Assembly: GCA_025612375.1 (NCBI GenBank)
Contig: JAAXKN010000001.1
Coordinates: 166,669-230,668, forward strand
Origin: Ignavibacteria bacterium
GTDB lineage: Bacteria; Bacteroidota; Ignavibacteria; Ignavibacteriales; SURF-24
Direction: 5' to 3'
DNA length: 64,000 nucleotides
Below the pieces are notes generated by a model. The model saw only the letters and a program-made list of their open reading frames with translations, had not been told where the DNA came from and did not search any database. Each line of letters begins with the position of its first letter. The first letter of the stretch is position 1. Below, one piece after another: positions 1-8,340 of the stretch. The position numbers were made by a program, and so were the translations under genes.

Positions 1-660
1 ATTTATGTCCTTTGATGACAGGTCGCGCCCCAGGAGCTGATTGAGCCTGTAAGTACCACTTTCGAGCTCTCTTTGCAGCGTTACGAGCTGAGTCTGGCTT
101 GAGGCAATTTCCCCTTTGAGCGTCAGTATGTCTGCCTGGCTTGCGCGGTTAACCGAATAATTTGTAGTCAGGAAGTTTATAAGATTATTATATAGATCTA
201 TATTTCTTTTCTGGACTTCAATTTTCCGTTCCGTCATCCACAGGCTGTAATAAGACATCTTTATCTGTCCTATGAGGTTAACTTTATAGATCTGGTAGTT
301 ATCTCCCTGGACGACGGCATTTTTTCTTTCGCTTTCGGTCATAGCATTGATCTTGCCGCCCAGCATGAACATCTGTGAGAGTGAGACTTCATTTGAGAGG
401 GCGTCGTTAACTATGTTATACTTACCAAAAGGGATCTCAGAGAACTGAACGCCAAGGGTTGGAGCCTGTGCCGAGTTAAATGATTCCGCCCTGAACTCAG
501 CCGAGCGGGTTTTAGCCTCCAGCGACTTCAGCCTGGGGTTATTCTTAAGGGCCTCATTAACCAATGAGTCCACCGACTGTGCTTTTGCCGCCCGCGGCAT
601 TAGAATTAACACAATCATTAAAACTGCAAAAGCTTTCAAATTATTTAACAAAGTTTCCAT
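1..660 (-). CDS. TolC-family outer-membrane efflux protein, 3' end cut by window
   Basis: Translating the minus strand from the ATG at 660 gives about 220 open codons that run off the left edge, so the C-terminal half is missing. The product begins with a hydrophobic signal peptide ending near 'PRAAKAQS'. The motif 'LVNEALKNNPRLKSLEAKTR' follows, then long amphipathic helices and 'RLNQLLGRDLSS', the usual layout of the first half of a TolC/CusC-type trimeric channel. It lies about 90 bases downstream of the CusA pump and is probably in its operon; it would form the outer-membrane exit duct. An in-frame ATG at 675 is an alternative start. A periplasmic adaptor (CusB) was not found here and may lie beyond the edge; that is inference. 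Confidence 0.85.
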   Translation of the reverse strand, partial: METLLNNLKAFAVLMIVLILMPRAAKAQSVDSLVNEALKNNPRLKSLEAKTRSAEFRAESFNSAQAPTLGVQFSEIPFGKYNIVNDALSNEVSLSQMFMLGGKINAMTESERKNAVVQGDNYQIYKVNLIGQIKMSYYSLWMTERKIEVQKRNIDLYNNLINFLTTNYSVNRASQADILTLKGEIASSQTQLVTLQRELESGTYRLNQLLGRDLSSKDIN

Positions 661-751
661 TTTACTTTTCTGCATTTTGAATTCTGTATTTGAATAATGG
701 TTCTCTTTTTTCTCTTCATTCAGCATTAATAATTCAGCATTCATCATTTTC

Positions 752-3700
752 TTAGTCCCCCTCCCTCATCCAGTCTGCCATCTTGGAGACTTCAAGATTA
801 CCTTTCTTTAAGGCACGCTCCTTCATTATGGCAAAGAGTATAGGGGTTACAACAAGAACGTGCATTGCGCTGGTTAATAGGCCTCCGATCATTGGAGCTG
901 TAAGAGGCTTCATAACGTCGCTTCCTGTTCCTGTAGACCACATGACAGGAATAAGTCCAACCATTGCCGTTGCCACAGTCATAACCTTGGGCCTCAGTCT
1001 TAAGACAGATCCTTCAACCGTTGCCTCATAGATATCCTGTTTTGTAATCTCTCCCCTTTCACTCCTGTGGTAAGCTCTCAGGCGTTTATCCAAAGCTTCG
1101 TGGAGGTAGACCACCATAACAACACCGGTTTCAACCGCAATACCGTAGAGTGCGATAAAACCTACCCAGACTGCAACCGAGAAGTTATAGCCCAGGGCGT
1201 AAACCATGTACATGCCGCCAATGAGTGCGAAAGGCACTGAGAGCATAACGACGCCAGCTTCCTTATAATCCTTCAGAGTAAAGTATAGGAGCACAAATAT
1301 TAAGAGGAATACTACAGGCATTATTATAGTTATTGTCCTCTGCGCCCTCACCTTGCTTTCATACTGTCCGCTCCACGTGTAGGAGTATCCTGCCGGGAGG
1401 TGGAGTTTTTCAGAGATAACCTTCTTGGCGTCGACCATGACGCTTCCCATATCGCGTCCGCGCGTATTCATAAATACTATTGACCTCAGCATACCGTTTT
1501 CGCTTGATATCATAGGTGGCCCTGTAACCACATTGACGTCAGCAATTTCAGAAAGCGGTAGATAAATTGTAGAGCCTGCTGATGGTGCCGTCAGTGAATT
1601 ATCCTCAGCCTGAGGGCCTGGGGTAACTGAAGCAGTCTGAACGGTTCTTTGGCTGTTGCCTCCGCCCATTGAAGACATGCCTGAAGACTGTGAAGCTCCC
1701 ATTGAGCTCCCGCTGCCCATTGCTCCTCCGCCAGAAGAAGCCATGGGTGCGCTTCCCATTGTAGAGGAAACAGGAACGATCAGGTTTTTGAGGTCTTCGA
1801 TATTGTTTCTATAGTCTCTTTCATATCTCATTCGTATCGGGAAGCGCATTCTGCCTTCAAGCACGATTCCCAGGTTCTGTCCCCCGATAGCGGTTTCAAT
1901 TATGTCCTGCAGGTCGCGTATATTTACGCCGTAGCGGGCTGCAACATCGCGTTTAACCTGTATGTCCATATAGTATCCGTTCTGCACGCGGTCTGCCACT
2001 ACGTCTGCGGCACCCGGGACATCTTTTAAGATCTGTTCAGCCTTTATTGCATAAGCTTCCAGAGTATCCAGGTTAGGCCCGAATATCTTAAACCCTATGT
2101 CAGTCCTGACGCCTGTAGCAAGCATGTTGATTCGATTAATGATAGGCTGTGTCCATCCGTTACGCACGCCCGGGATCTGGAGTTTCTCATCAAGCTCGCT
2201 GATGATATCTTTCTTTGTAATGCCAGGCCTCCACTCGCTCTTGGGCTTAAGGAGAATGATTGTTTCGATCATGCTTAAAGGAGCGTTATCCGTTGCTGTT
2301 TCAGCGCGCCCGGCCTTGCCCAGTACATGATGAACCTCGGGCACAGTTTTAATTATCTTATCCTGTTCCTGCAGGATCCTGTTTACCTCAGTAATCGAGG
2401 CGTTAGGAAGGGTTACAGGCATATAAAGTATGGAGCCTTCATCCAATGGCGGCATGAATTCGCTTCCGGTATTCATAACCATCGGGATTGTTATTACGAG
2501 AGCCAGAAGGTTTAAGCCGATAGTGATCTTTCTGTGCTCCAGGACCCAGTGTATAACAGGCCTGTAGAGTTTAATGAAGAAATTAGTAGTAGGGTTTTTA
2601 TCCTCGGGGCGGAATTTGCCTCTCATGAGCATTGTCATAAGAACCGGGATGAGTGTAACCACGACGATTGCGCTTCCGGCCATGGCAAACGTTTTAGTAA
2701 ATGCCAGGGGTTTGAACATTTTTCCTTCCTGCCCCGTAAGCATAAAGACCGGCAGGAACGAGACCAGAATTATGAGTTCGGAGAAGAATATTGCGCGCCC
2801 CACCTGCTTGGCAGACATGATGGAAATATCCATGTATTCCTGTTTGGTGAGGTGCCCTTTTGTCTCTAGCGCCTTGGCAAGGTTGCGGTAGGCGTTTTCA
2901 ACCAGCACAATGGACGAGTCGACAATGACTCCTACTGCCAGCACGATACCGCCCAGGCTCATTACGTTTGATGTTATGCCGAAGGCGTACATCAGTATGA
3001 ATGCTATCAGGACCGAGATCGGGAGCTCAATTAAAATTCTGACGATGCTTCTGAAGTGAAGGAGGAAGAGAGCAACCATTATGGCTACAGTAATAGAAGC
3101 TTCAACAAGTGCGCGTTCAAGAGTCCCGACTGCCTCGCGTATAAGAGTGCTCCTGTCGTATGAAGGAACTATATCTACTCCTGCGGGAAGTCCCGGTTTA
3201 ATTTCTTCAATTTTTGCTTTTATTCTGTCTATAACGTTCTTGGCGTTTTCGCCGTTTCTCATGACGACGATGCCGCCGACCACCTGACCTTCGCCGTTTT
3301 TATCCAGAGAGCCACGTCTTATGTCGCCACCGATCTGGACGTTGGCAACGTTGCTGATTAAGACCGGGACGCCGTTAGCTTCATTACGGACTACCGTATT
3401 TTCGACGTCTTCCTTGCTTTTAATGTAGCCCTGGCCGCGCACGAAGTACTCGGCGTCGTTTCTTTCAATAATGTTGCCTCCGACTTCGTTGTTTGTCCTT
3501 TGAATGGAGTTTACGACGTCAGAAACCGTAAGGTTATATGCTCTAAGCTTCATCGGGTCGACGTCCACCTGGTACTGTTTTACAAAGCCGCCTATTGAGG
3601 CAACTTCGGCAACGCCGTCTACTGAGGCAAGTTTGTATCTAACGTACCAGTCCTGCACCGACCTTAAAGTACCAAGGTCGTAGCCTTTGCCTTCAAGTGT

Positions 3701-4126
3701 ATACCAGAATACGTGTCCCACGCCCGTGCCGTCAGGCCCTAAAGAAGGAACAACGCCCTGAGGAAGCTGTGCCTGGACTGTGTTCAGGCGCTCCAGGACC
3801 CTTGTTCTGGCAAAATAAGTATCGACGTTATCGTCAAAAATTACAAAAACGAAAGACATGCCGAACATTGAATTTGCCCTAACGGCCTTAACGCCCGGCA
3901 GGCCCTGAAGCCCTGTAGTGATAGGGAAAGTTACCTGGTCTTCAATAATTTCAGGCGAGCGGCCCATCCACTCAGTATAGATAATCACCTGATTTTCAGA
4001 CAAGTCGGGAATTGCATCTACAGGCAGGTTAACGACGCTATAAATACCGAATCCTATAACGATCAGGTAGATAAGGATTACGATGAACCTGTTCTTTGCA
4101 CTCCACTCAATTAATTTTTCGATCAT
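752..4126 (-). CDS. cusA: CusA/CzcA-family RND metal efflux pump, probably Cu(I)/Ag(I)
   Basis: This is the inner-membrane proton-driven pump of a tripartite metal exporter, about 1124 aa (E. coli CusA is about 1047). Transmembrane helix 1 is near residues 12-30 and the fourth helix carries the proton-relay Asp in 'VGVIVDSSIVLVENAYRNL'. The three methionines that bind Cu(I)/Ag(I) in CusA are matched in 'ILYMPVTLPN', 'APLSMIETI' and 'RINMLATGVR', which favours monovalent copper or silver over zinc or cobalt. The ATG at 4126 has AGGAG seven bases upstream; the longer GTG frame to 4147 would place that site inside the gene. A roughly 70-residue Met/Ser/Gly-rich segment (about 1570-1775) is inserted in the periplasmic part and is absent from CusA as I remember it. 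Confidence 0.93.
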   Translation of the reverse strand: MIEKLIEWSAKNRFIVILIYLIVIGFGIYSVVNLPVDAIPDLSENQVIIYTEWMGRSPEIIEDQVTFPITTGLQGLPGVKAVRANSMFGMSFVFVIFDDNVDTYFARTRVLERLNTVQAQLPQGVVPSLGPDGTGVGHVFWYTLEGKGYDLGTLRSVQDWYVRYKLASVDGVAEVASIGGFVKQYQVDVDPMKLRAYNLTVSDVVNSIQRTNNEVGGNIIERNDAEYFVRGQGYIKSKEDVENTVVRNEANGVPVLISNVANVQIGGDIRRGSLDKNGEGQVVGGIVVMRNGENAKNVIDRIKAKIEEIKPGLPAGVDIVPSYDRSTLIREAVGTLERALVEASITVAIMVALFLLHFRSIVRILIELPISVLIAFILMYAFGITSNVMSLGGIVLAVGVIVDSSIVLVENAYRNLAKALETKGHLTKQEYMDISIMSAKQVGRAIFFSELIILVSFLPVFMLTGQEGKMFKPLAFTKTFAMAGSAIVVVTLIPVLMTMLMRGKFRPEDKNPTTNFFIKLYRPVIHWVLEHRKITIGLNLLALVITIPMVMNTGSEFMPPLDEGSILYMPVTLPNASITEVNRILQEQDKIIKTVPEVHHVLGKAGRAETATDNAPLSMIETIILLKPKSEWRPGITKKDIISELDEKLQIPGVRNGWTQPIINRINMLATGVRTDIGFKIFGPNLDTLEAYAIKAEQILKDVPGAADVVADRVQNGYYMDIQVKRDVAARYGVNIRDLQDIIETAIGGQNLGIVLEGRMRFPIRMRYERDYRNNIEDLKNLIVPVSSTMGSAPMASSGGGAMGSGSSMGASQSSGMSSMGGGNSQRTVQTASVTPGPQAEDNSLTAPSAGSTIYLPLSEIADVNVVTGPPMISSENGMLRSIVFMNTRGRDMGSVMVDAKKVISEKLHLPAGYSYTWSGQYESKVRAQRTITIIMPVVFLLIFVLLYFTLKDYKEAGVVMLSVPFALIGGMYMVYALGYNFSVAVWVGFIALYGIAVETGVVMVVYLHEALDKRLRAYHRSERGEITKQDIYEATVEGSVLRLRPKVMTVATAMVGLIPVMWSTGTGSDVMKPLTAPMIGGLLTSAMHVLVVTPILFAIMKERALKKGNLEVSKMADWMREGD

Positions 4127-4225
4127 TAGCTGACTCCTGTTTAGCACTTTTGAGATATACGCCGTGTGCTAAAGCTTTATTTCCGTTATTTCCAATTATT
4201 TTTATAGAACCCAAACTTTTATTAT

Positions 4226-4396
4226 CTAATTGTATTTTCCTGCCGGCCTGGAGACCCTTGAATGCCGGTCTTTATAGCTGAAGGGCTTACCAGCTTCGGG
4301 TTTCTTAATATAGGTTTTAACCAGATATGTAAAACCCGCTATAAAGAGAGTTACAATAAAAGCGTAACCGAGGATTAAAATTATTTGCACAAGCAT
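4226..4396 (-). CDS. Small single-pass membrane protein, first gene after the sigma-54 promoter
   Basis: A 56-codon frame encodes one hydrophobic helix (residues 3-28, 'VQIILILGYAFIVTLFIAGF'), then a basic tail 'VKTYIKKPEAGK'. I do not recognise a family. It is supported by position: its ATG lies about 24 bases beyond the predicted start site of a strong sigma-54 promoter and 100 bases before the CusA start, so it would be the first cistron of the efflux operon. No clear ribosome binding site is visible; a TTG at 4408 would add four residues. Small helical partners of RND pumps are known elsewhere (AcrZ with AcrB), so a pump accessory is one possibility, but this is inference. Confidence 0.5.
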   Translation of the reverse strand: MLVQIILILGYAFIVTLFIAGFTYLVKTYIKKPEAGKPFSYKDRHSRVSRPAGKYN

Positions 4397-4429
4397 ATAA
4401 AAACTCAATTAGATTTTTGATAATGTTTG

Positions 4430-4445
4430 TGCAAGGATTGTGCCA
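4430..4445 (-). promoter_or_regulatory. Sigma-54 (RpoN) promoter of the Cus efflux operon
   Basis: Read on the minus strand the site is TGGCACAATCCTTGCA, which matches the -24/-12 consensus TGGCAC-N5-TTGC(A/T) at every defined position. The predicted start site is near 4420, just before the small membrane gene and cusA. The next gene upstream on the same strand is an NtrC-type activator. Further upstream the heptamer TGGCGGA occurs twice with a 10-base period (plus strand 4454-4460 and 4464-4470); it might be a binding site, but it sits closer to the promoter than usual sigma-54 enhancers. Confidence 0.85.
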
Positions 4446-4487
4446 CTGTAAAATGGCGGATTTTGGCGGAATTTAGGGGGCATGAAA

Positions 4488-4533
4488 TAAAAACCCTTAA
4501 ATTATTTAAAGGTATGTTTAAATAATTTAAGGG
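4488..4533 (-). terminator. Rho-independent terminator after the response regulator
   Basis: A perfect 17-base inverted repeat (arms 4494-4510 and 4517-4533, six-base loop) is followed on the minus strand by a T-run at 4493-4488. It starts 29 bases after the response-regulator stop codon. It would separate two-component transcription from the sigma-54-driven efflux operon that begins about 70 bases on. The stem is unusually AT-rich, with a GGG/CCC pair only at the base. Confidence 0.85.
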
Positions 4534-4561
4534 TAATAAACTTATAATCACAGTATGCAGC

Positions 4562-5908
4562 TTAGTCCCTTATAATCTTGTATTGGTCTATTTTGGAGTA
4601 GAGTGTGGGAACGGAGATCTGGAGGATTTCAGCCGTGCGCTGTTTGTTCCAATTATTGGCGTTTAAGACGCGTTTTATGTGTATTTTTTCCACTTCAGAG
4701 AGACTTAAATTATCGCTATAGCCGTTCTGGGGAGCGGAGTCGGATTTTCCGATGAGCACATTTTCCCTTAAAAGGACGTCTCCCTGCGTTAAAACTACAG
4801 CCTGCATGAGTGTATTTTCAAGCTCGCGGACGTTGCCAGTCCACTCGTGGCTCCTCAATGTTTCCATGACCTCTTCAGTCACCTTGTTTACATTTTTATG
4901 AAGCTCGGCATTGATCTTTCCCAGGAAATGATTTACAAGAAGAGGTATATCGTCGACCCTTTTTCTAAGAGGCGGTATTTCAATATCAACTACTTTAAGA
5001 CGGTAATAGAGGTCCTCCCGGAACTTACCTTCATTTACAAGCGCGGTAAGATCTTTATTGGTAGCGGCAATAATGCGGGCTTTCATCGGGATGGACGCCT
5101 CGCCTCCAACCCTCTCGAACTCCCTTGCCTGAAGCACCCTTAAGAGCTTCACCTGAAGCTGGGGTGAGACCTCGGAGATTTCGTCCAGGAAGATGGTACC
5201 TTCGCCTGCAAGCTCAAACTTCCCTTTTTTATCCCTCATGGCTCCTGTAAAAGAGCCCTTTACGTGCCCGAAGAGCTCGCTTTCAAGGAGCGACTCAGAA
5301 AGTGCGGTGCAGTTTACCGCAACAAAGGGATAATTTTTTGTAATTCCCATATAATGAATGCTTCTGGCTACAAGCTCTTTTCCCGTGCCGCTTTCGCCGC
5401 TGATTAAGACGGTAACCTTGCTGGAGGAAACCTGCCCGATCTTCTTATATACCTCCTTCATTTCGGGAGTTTTGCCCACTATATTGTTTTCGAGGTTATA
5501 CTCAGAGGATTCAATTGTAAGGAAGCTTGAGAGCTGTTCGCTTAACTTTTTATTTTCAAGAGCCCTTTTGACGGCTACTTTAAGGCGTTCAATTTCGAGG
5601 GGTTTTTCGATATAGTCATATGCCCCTTTCTGCATCGCAAGAACCGTGGACTGCATGTCGTCGTGAGCCGTAATTAAGATCACCTGCACCTGGTCGTCCA
5701 TTGCCTTGACCTTATCCAGAACTTCAAGGCCGTTTAAGCCCGGCATTCTGATATCAGATATTACGAGGTCGATCTGTTCTTTTTCAGCCATTTCGACGCC
5801 TGAAGTGCCGTCGGGGGCTGAAATAGCCTCATAGCCCTGTTTTTTAAGGTAATTTGTTATAGTTTTCCTTATAGATTCGTCGTCATCAATTACCAGAATT
5901 CTTTCCAT
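4562..5908 (-). CDS. NtrC-type sigma-54-dependent response regulator
   Basis: The 448-aa protein has the three domains of a bacterial enhancer-binding protein. The receiver domain (1-120) has the acidic pair 'IDDDES', phospho-acceptor Asp52 in 'ISDIRMPG' and Lys in 'EKPLE'. The AAA+ domain has Walker A 'GESGTGKE' (171-178) and the sigma-54 contact loop as 'GSFTGA' (218-223) in place of the usual GAFTGA. A Fis-type helix-turn-helix ends the protein ('RTAEILQISVPTLYSKI'). It activates RNA polymerase carrying sigma-54 when phosphorylated. Its ATG is one base from the stop of the sensor kinase, so the two are translationally coupled. The sigma-54 promoter just downstream makes the small gene, cusA and the TolC gene its probable targets. 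Confidence 0.95.
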   Translation of the reverse strand: MERILVIDDDESIRKTITNYLKKQGYEAISAPDGTSGVEMAEKEQIDLVISDIRMPGLNGLEVLDKVKAMDDQVQVILITAHDDMQSTVLAMQKGAYDYIEKPLEIERLKVAVKRALENKKLSEQLSSFLTIESSEYNLENNIVGKTPEMKEVYKKIGQVSSSKVTVLISGESGTGKELVARSIHYMGITKNYPFVAVNCTALSESLLESELFGHVKGSFTGAMRDKKGKFELAGEGTIFLDEISEVSPQLQVKLLRVLQAREFERVGGEASIPMKARIIAATNKDLTALVNEGKFREDLYYRLKVVDIEIPPLRKRVDDIPLLVNHFLGKINAELHKNVNKVTEEVMETLRSHEWTGNVRELENTLMQAVVLTQGDVLLRENVLIGKSDSAPQNGYSDNLSLSEVEKIHIKRVLNANNWNKQRTAEILQISVPTLYSKIDQYKIIRD

Positions 5909-5909
5909 A

Positions 5910-8018
5910 TTAGTTGTTATCCCTCATGGGTAGTAAAATTTCAAATGTTGTCTCTCCACTGTTAGCATTAAGGAGGCTGATCTGTCCGCCATGCTGTTCA
6001 ATAATTTTCTGGGAGATAGAAAGTCCAAGTCCCGTACCTGAAGCCTTTGTTGTCACAAAGGGGTCGAACACCTTTTCAGGCGAGGCGATTCCGCTGCCTG
6101 TATCCTTAACGTGAATGCGGAGAAAGCGGTCAGAGGGTCTTGAAGAAATCAAGATCTCCCCGCCGGAAGCCATGGCTTCCAGTGAATTTTCAATTAAGTT
6201 TATAAACACCTGCCGCAGCTTTTCTTTGTCGGCACTGATCTGGCAGGGCTGGACGTCAATTATGACGCTTATATTTCTTTCATCCAGTCTTGCCTGGAAC
6301 TGTTTTTTAACGTCTTCAACGAGCTCCCGGATATCGAGCATTGAGCAGTTAAGCTCAGGCTGGCGTGAGAGCTGAAGGACCTCTTTAACAAGATTATTAA
6401 GCCTTTTAATTTCTTTTTGAATTATCCCGAAGGAATCCTCATCCTCTTCACTCAGCTTAAGGCTTTCCGAGAGGATATCGGCATTCATTTTAATTGATGT
6501 AAGCGGGGTTTTGATCTCATGGGCCAGAATGGCAGACATCTTGCCCAATGCAGCCAGCTTTTCTGCCTGAAGGAGCTTATTTTCAAGCAATTTTCTTTCT
6601 GTTATGTCAACTTCCACAAACATATGGCCTGCGTACTTAACATCATCAAAATCGACAGGCGAAATAGTTACAAGGATATCCTTTCTCAGGCCTGAGGGAT
6701 CGGTATATTCAATTTCACATTCATAATTTCCCCTGCTTTTAAGTGCGGAGGTGACACCTGCGAGACCGTCACTTTTACAATTACTGAACTGCAGGGATAA
6801 AATATTCTGATTCAAGACCTCAGAGGGTTCTTTACCCAAAAGCCTGAAAAATGTTTTATTAGCTTCAAGGATTTTTGCATCCTTATCCACGACGGCAATT
6901 GAAGCCTGGGACTTTTCGAATGCATTAAGAAGGAGTGTAATTCTTTGTTCCTTACTTTTCAGCTCCTCTGAATTCTGGTGCAGAGTCTGCGCCATTTCAT
7001 TAAATGCCTCTGCCACCTCTCCAAGCTCATCGTTTGAGTTAATGGAGACTTTAGTATTAAAATCACCCTGCTTGATCTCAAGGGCCTTGTTTTTAAGCTC
7101 TTTTAAGGGGTATGAAATTACAATATTTATGAGGATTGCCATGCTGATGCTTACAATCAGTCCGCCCATAACGCTTAAGGAAAAATAGTTAAGCCATTCC
7201 TCATTGCTGATTCCCATTACGGCGCGCCCAAGAGGCACCTGGATCAGCATGATAATTATGGGCACAAGGATGAGGGCTATAAGCATGACTTTCCTGTTAA
7301 TGGAGAATTCACGCACACGGTCCAAAGCCTTGGGAAACATGTTGAATTTCCCTACGGCAACGGCAGTAAACATGATTACTCCAACCAGGAATGCCAGCGG
7401 GCTGGCCTCAACGAGGTAATAAAAACCTACCGTCCAGGGAATTAACATACCGAAAACAAACGATGTGAGGTTTGTAATGGTAAGTCCTAAGAGGAAGGTT
7501 ATAATCTGCATTTTTATCTGTCTGGAAGGCTCCTTTTTATACCTTCTTATAAGAATGATGGCCGAGAATGCCAGGAGGAACAGGTACCAGGCTATAAAAA
7601 CCGGGTATAAAGCCGTAAACTGGGGCTGGAAGTGATTGTGATGCGCATGCGACTGTTTTACAAGATATCCTCCCCAGAGCATCGCCAGGACTATTACCGA
7701 GGGGATGAGGATAACGGATGCCTTTACAAGGCTTATTTTCCTCTCCCTTGGGAAGTTCCAGGCAAAAAATGTCAGGCTCATGTTGATAAGAAGAAGGAAG
7801 GAATGGCACGACTTATCCAGGATAGTCACGTCCCCCATGGTCATAATAAGGAAATGGATTCCGTGGGAGATAATATAACCCACCACAAGCACCAGCGTCA
7901 GAAGGAAAAGCCTGCTGCTATTGTTCCCCTTCTCCCTGGAATATATAATTACACTAAGCCCTATAGCGCCAAGCACAGTGGATATTAAAAAAATAAGGTC
8001 TGTTATGTCGGGTTTCAT
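5910..8018 (-). CDS. Membrane sensor histidine kinase, candidate metal sensor
   Basis: The 702-aa protein begins with about seven hydrophobic helices (residues 5-225). Another membrane pair follows (about 245-300), then a HAMP-like linker (300-350), a PAS domain (360-475) and a complete kinase core: H-box 'ILAHEIKTPLTSIK' with phospho-acceptor His500, an N-box 'FINLIENSLEA', and G-boxes 'VKDTGSGI' and 'GTGLGLSIS'. A loop between early membrane helices reads 'KQSHAHHNHFQPQF' (121-134), four histidines in six residues, which could bind a metal outside the membrane. It forms an operon with the NtrC-type regulator and lies between the Cus and CopB-type genes, so copper or silver sensing is the most likely role. 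Ligand identity is inference. Confidence 0.92.
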   Translation of the reverse strand: MKPDITDLIFLISTVLGAIGLSVIIYSREKGNNSSRLFLLTLVLVVGYIISHGIHFLIMTMGDVTILDKSCHSFLLLINMSLTFFAWNFPRERKISLVKASVILIPSVIVLAMLWGGYLVKQSHAHHNHFQPQFTALYPVFIAWYLFLLAFSAIILIRRYKKEPSRQIKMQIITFLLGLTITNLTSFVFGMLIPWTVGFYYLVEASPLAFLVGVIMFTAVAVGKFNMFPKALDRVREFSINRKVMLIALILVPIIIMLIQVPLGRAVMGISNEEWLNYFSLSVMGGLIVSISMAILINIVISYPLKELKNKALEIKQGDFNTKVSINSNDELGEVAEAFNEMAQTLHQNSEELKSKEQRITLLLNAFEKSQASIAVVDKDAKILEANKTFFRLLGKEPSEVLNQNILSLQFSNCKSDGLAGVTSALKSRGNYECEIEYTDPSGLRKDILVTISPVDFDDVKYAGHMFVEVDITERKLLENKLLQAEKLAALGKMSAILAHEIKTPLTSIKMNADILSESLKLSEEDEDSFGIIQKEIKRLNNLVKEVLQLSRQPELNCSMLDIRELVEDVKKQFQARLDERNISVIIDVQPCQISADKEKLRQVFINLIENSLEAMASGGEILISSRPSDRFLRIHVKDTGSGIASPEKVFDPFVTTKASGTGLGLSISQKIIEQHGGQISLLNANSGETTFEILLPMRDNN

Positions 8019-8340
8019 ATTACTCTTTAATGAAGGTAAGAAGGATATTCCTGTTAATGTATAAAATTATAGTCCAATATATAATTAAAAGTAAACTTTT
8101 GTTCAATTTTATTCCGCTCTTTATTATGCCGCATCATTCAGAAGGAATAACAGAAAATCCACTTTTTTAATTCCCGGATTCCGCTTTTATCCAGCTTCTA
8201 TGCTGATTTTTTGCCTTGCTAAAGGGGGCCAACCGGATATTATTACGTTATCAGCCACCTCTTATGGGGGGCTTCTTAAGAAAACCGGTGCTTCAGCCGG
8301 TAAATATGCAGCTTAGATTTTAATTAAAAGAACAGGGATT
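8019..8340. other. Divergent intergenic region between sensor kinase and copper ATPase
   Basis: This 322-base AT-rich stretch must hold the promoters of the minus-strand two-component operon and the plus-strand ATPase gene. I see no coding frame and no second sigma-54 motif of the quality found at 4430. A short hairpin (8284-8301, ACCGG...CCGGT) lies 40 bases before the ATPase start and contains GCTTCAGC in its loop, resembling the hairpin units at 62910-63062. Confidence 0.5.

Noticed and set aside
4441-4448. GCCACTG, a core motif of cobalamin riboswitches
   Set aside because: It is the reverse of part of the sigma-54 promoter, no other riboswitch elements surround it, and the neighbouring genes are not B12 genes.
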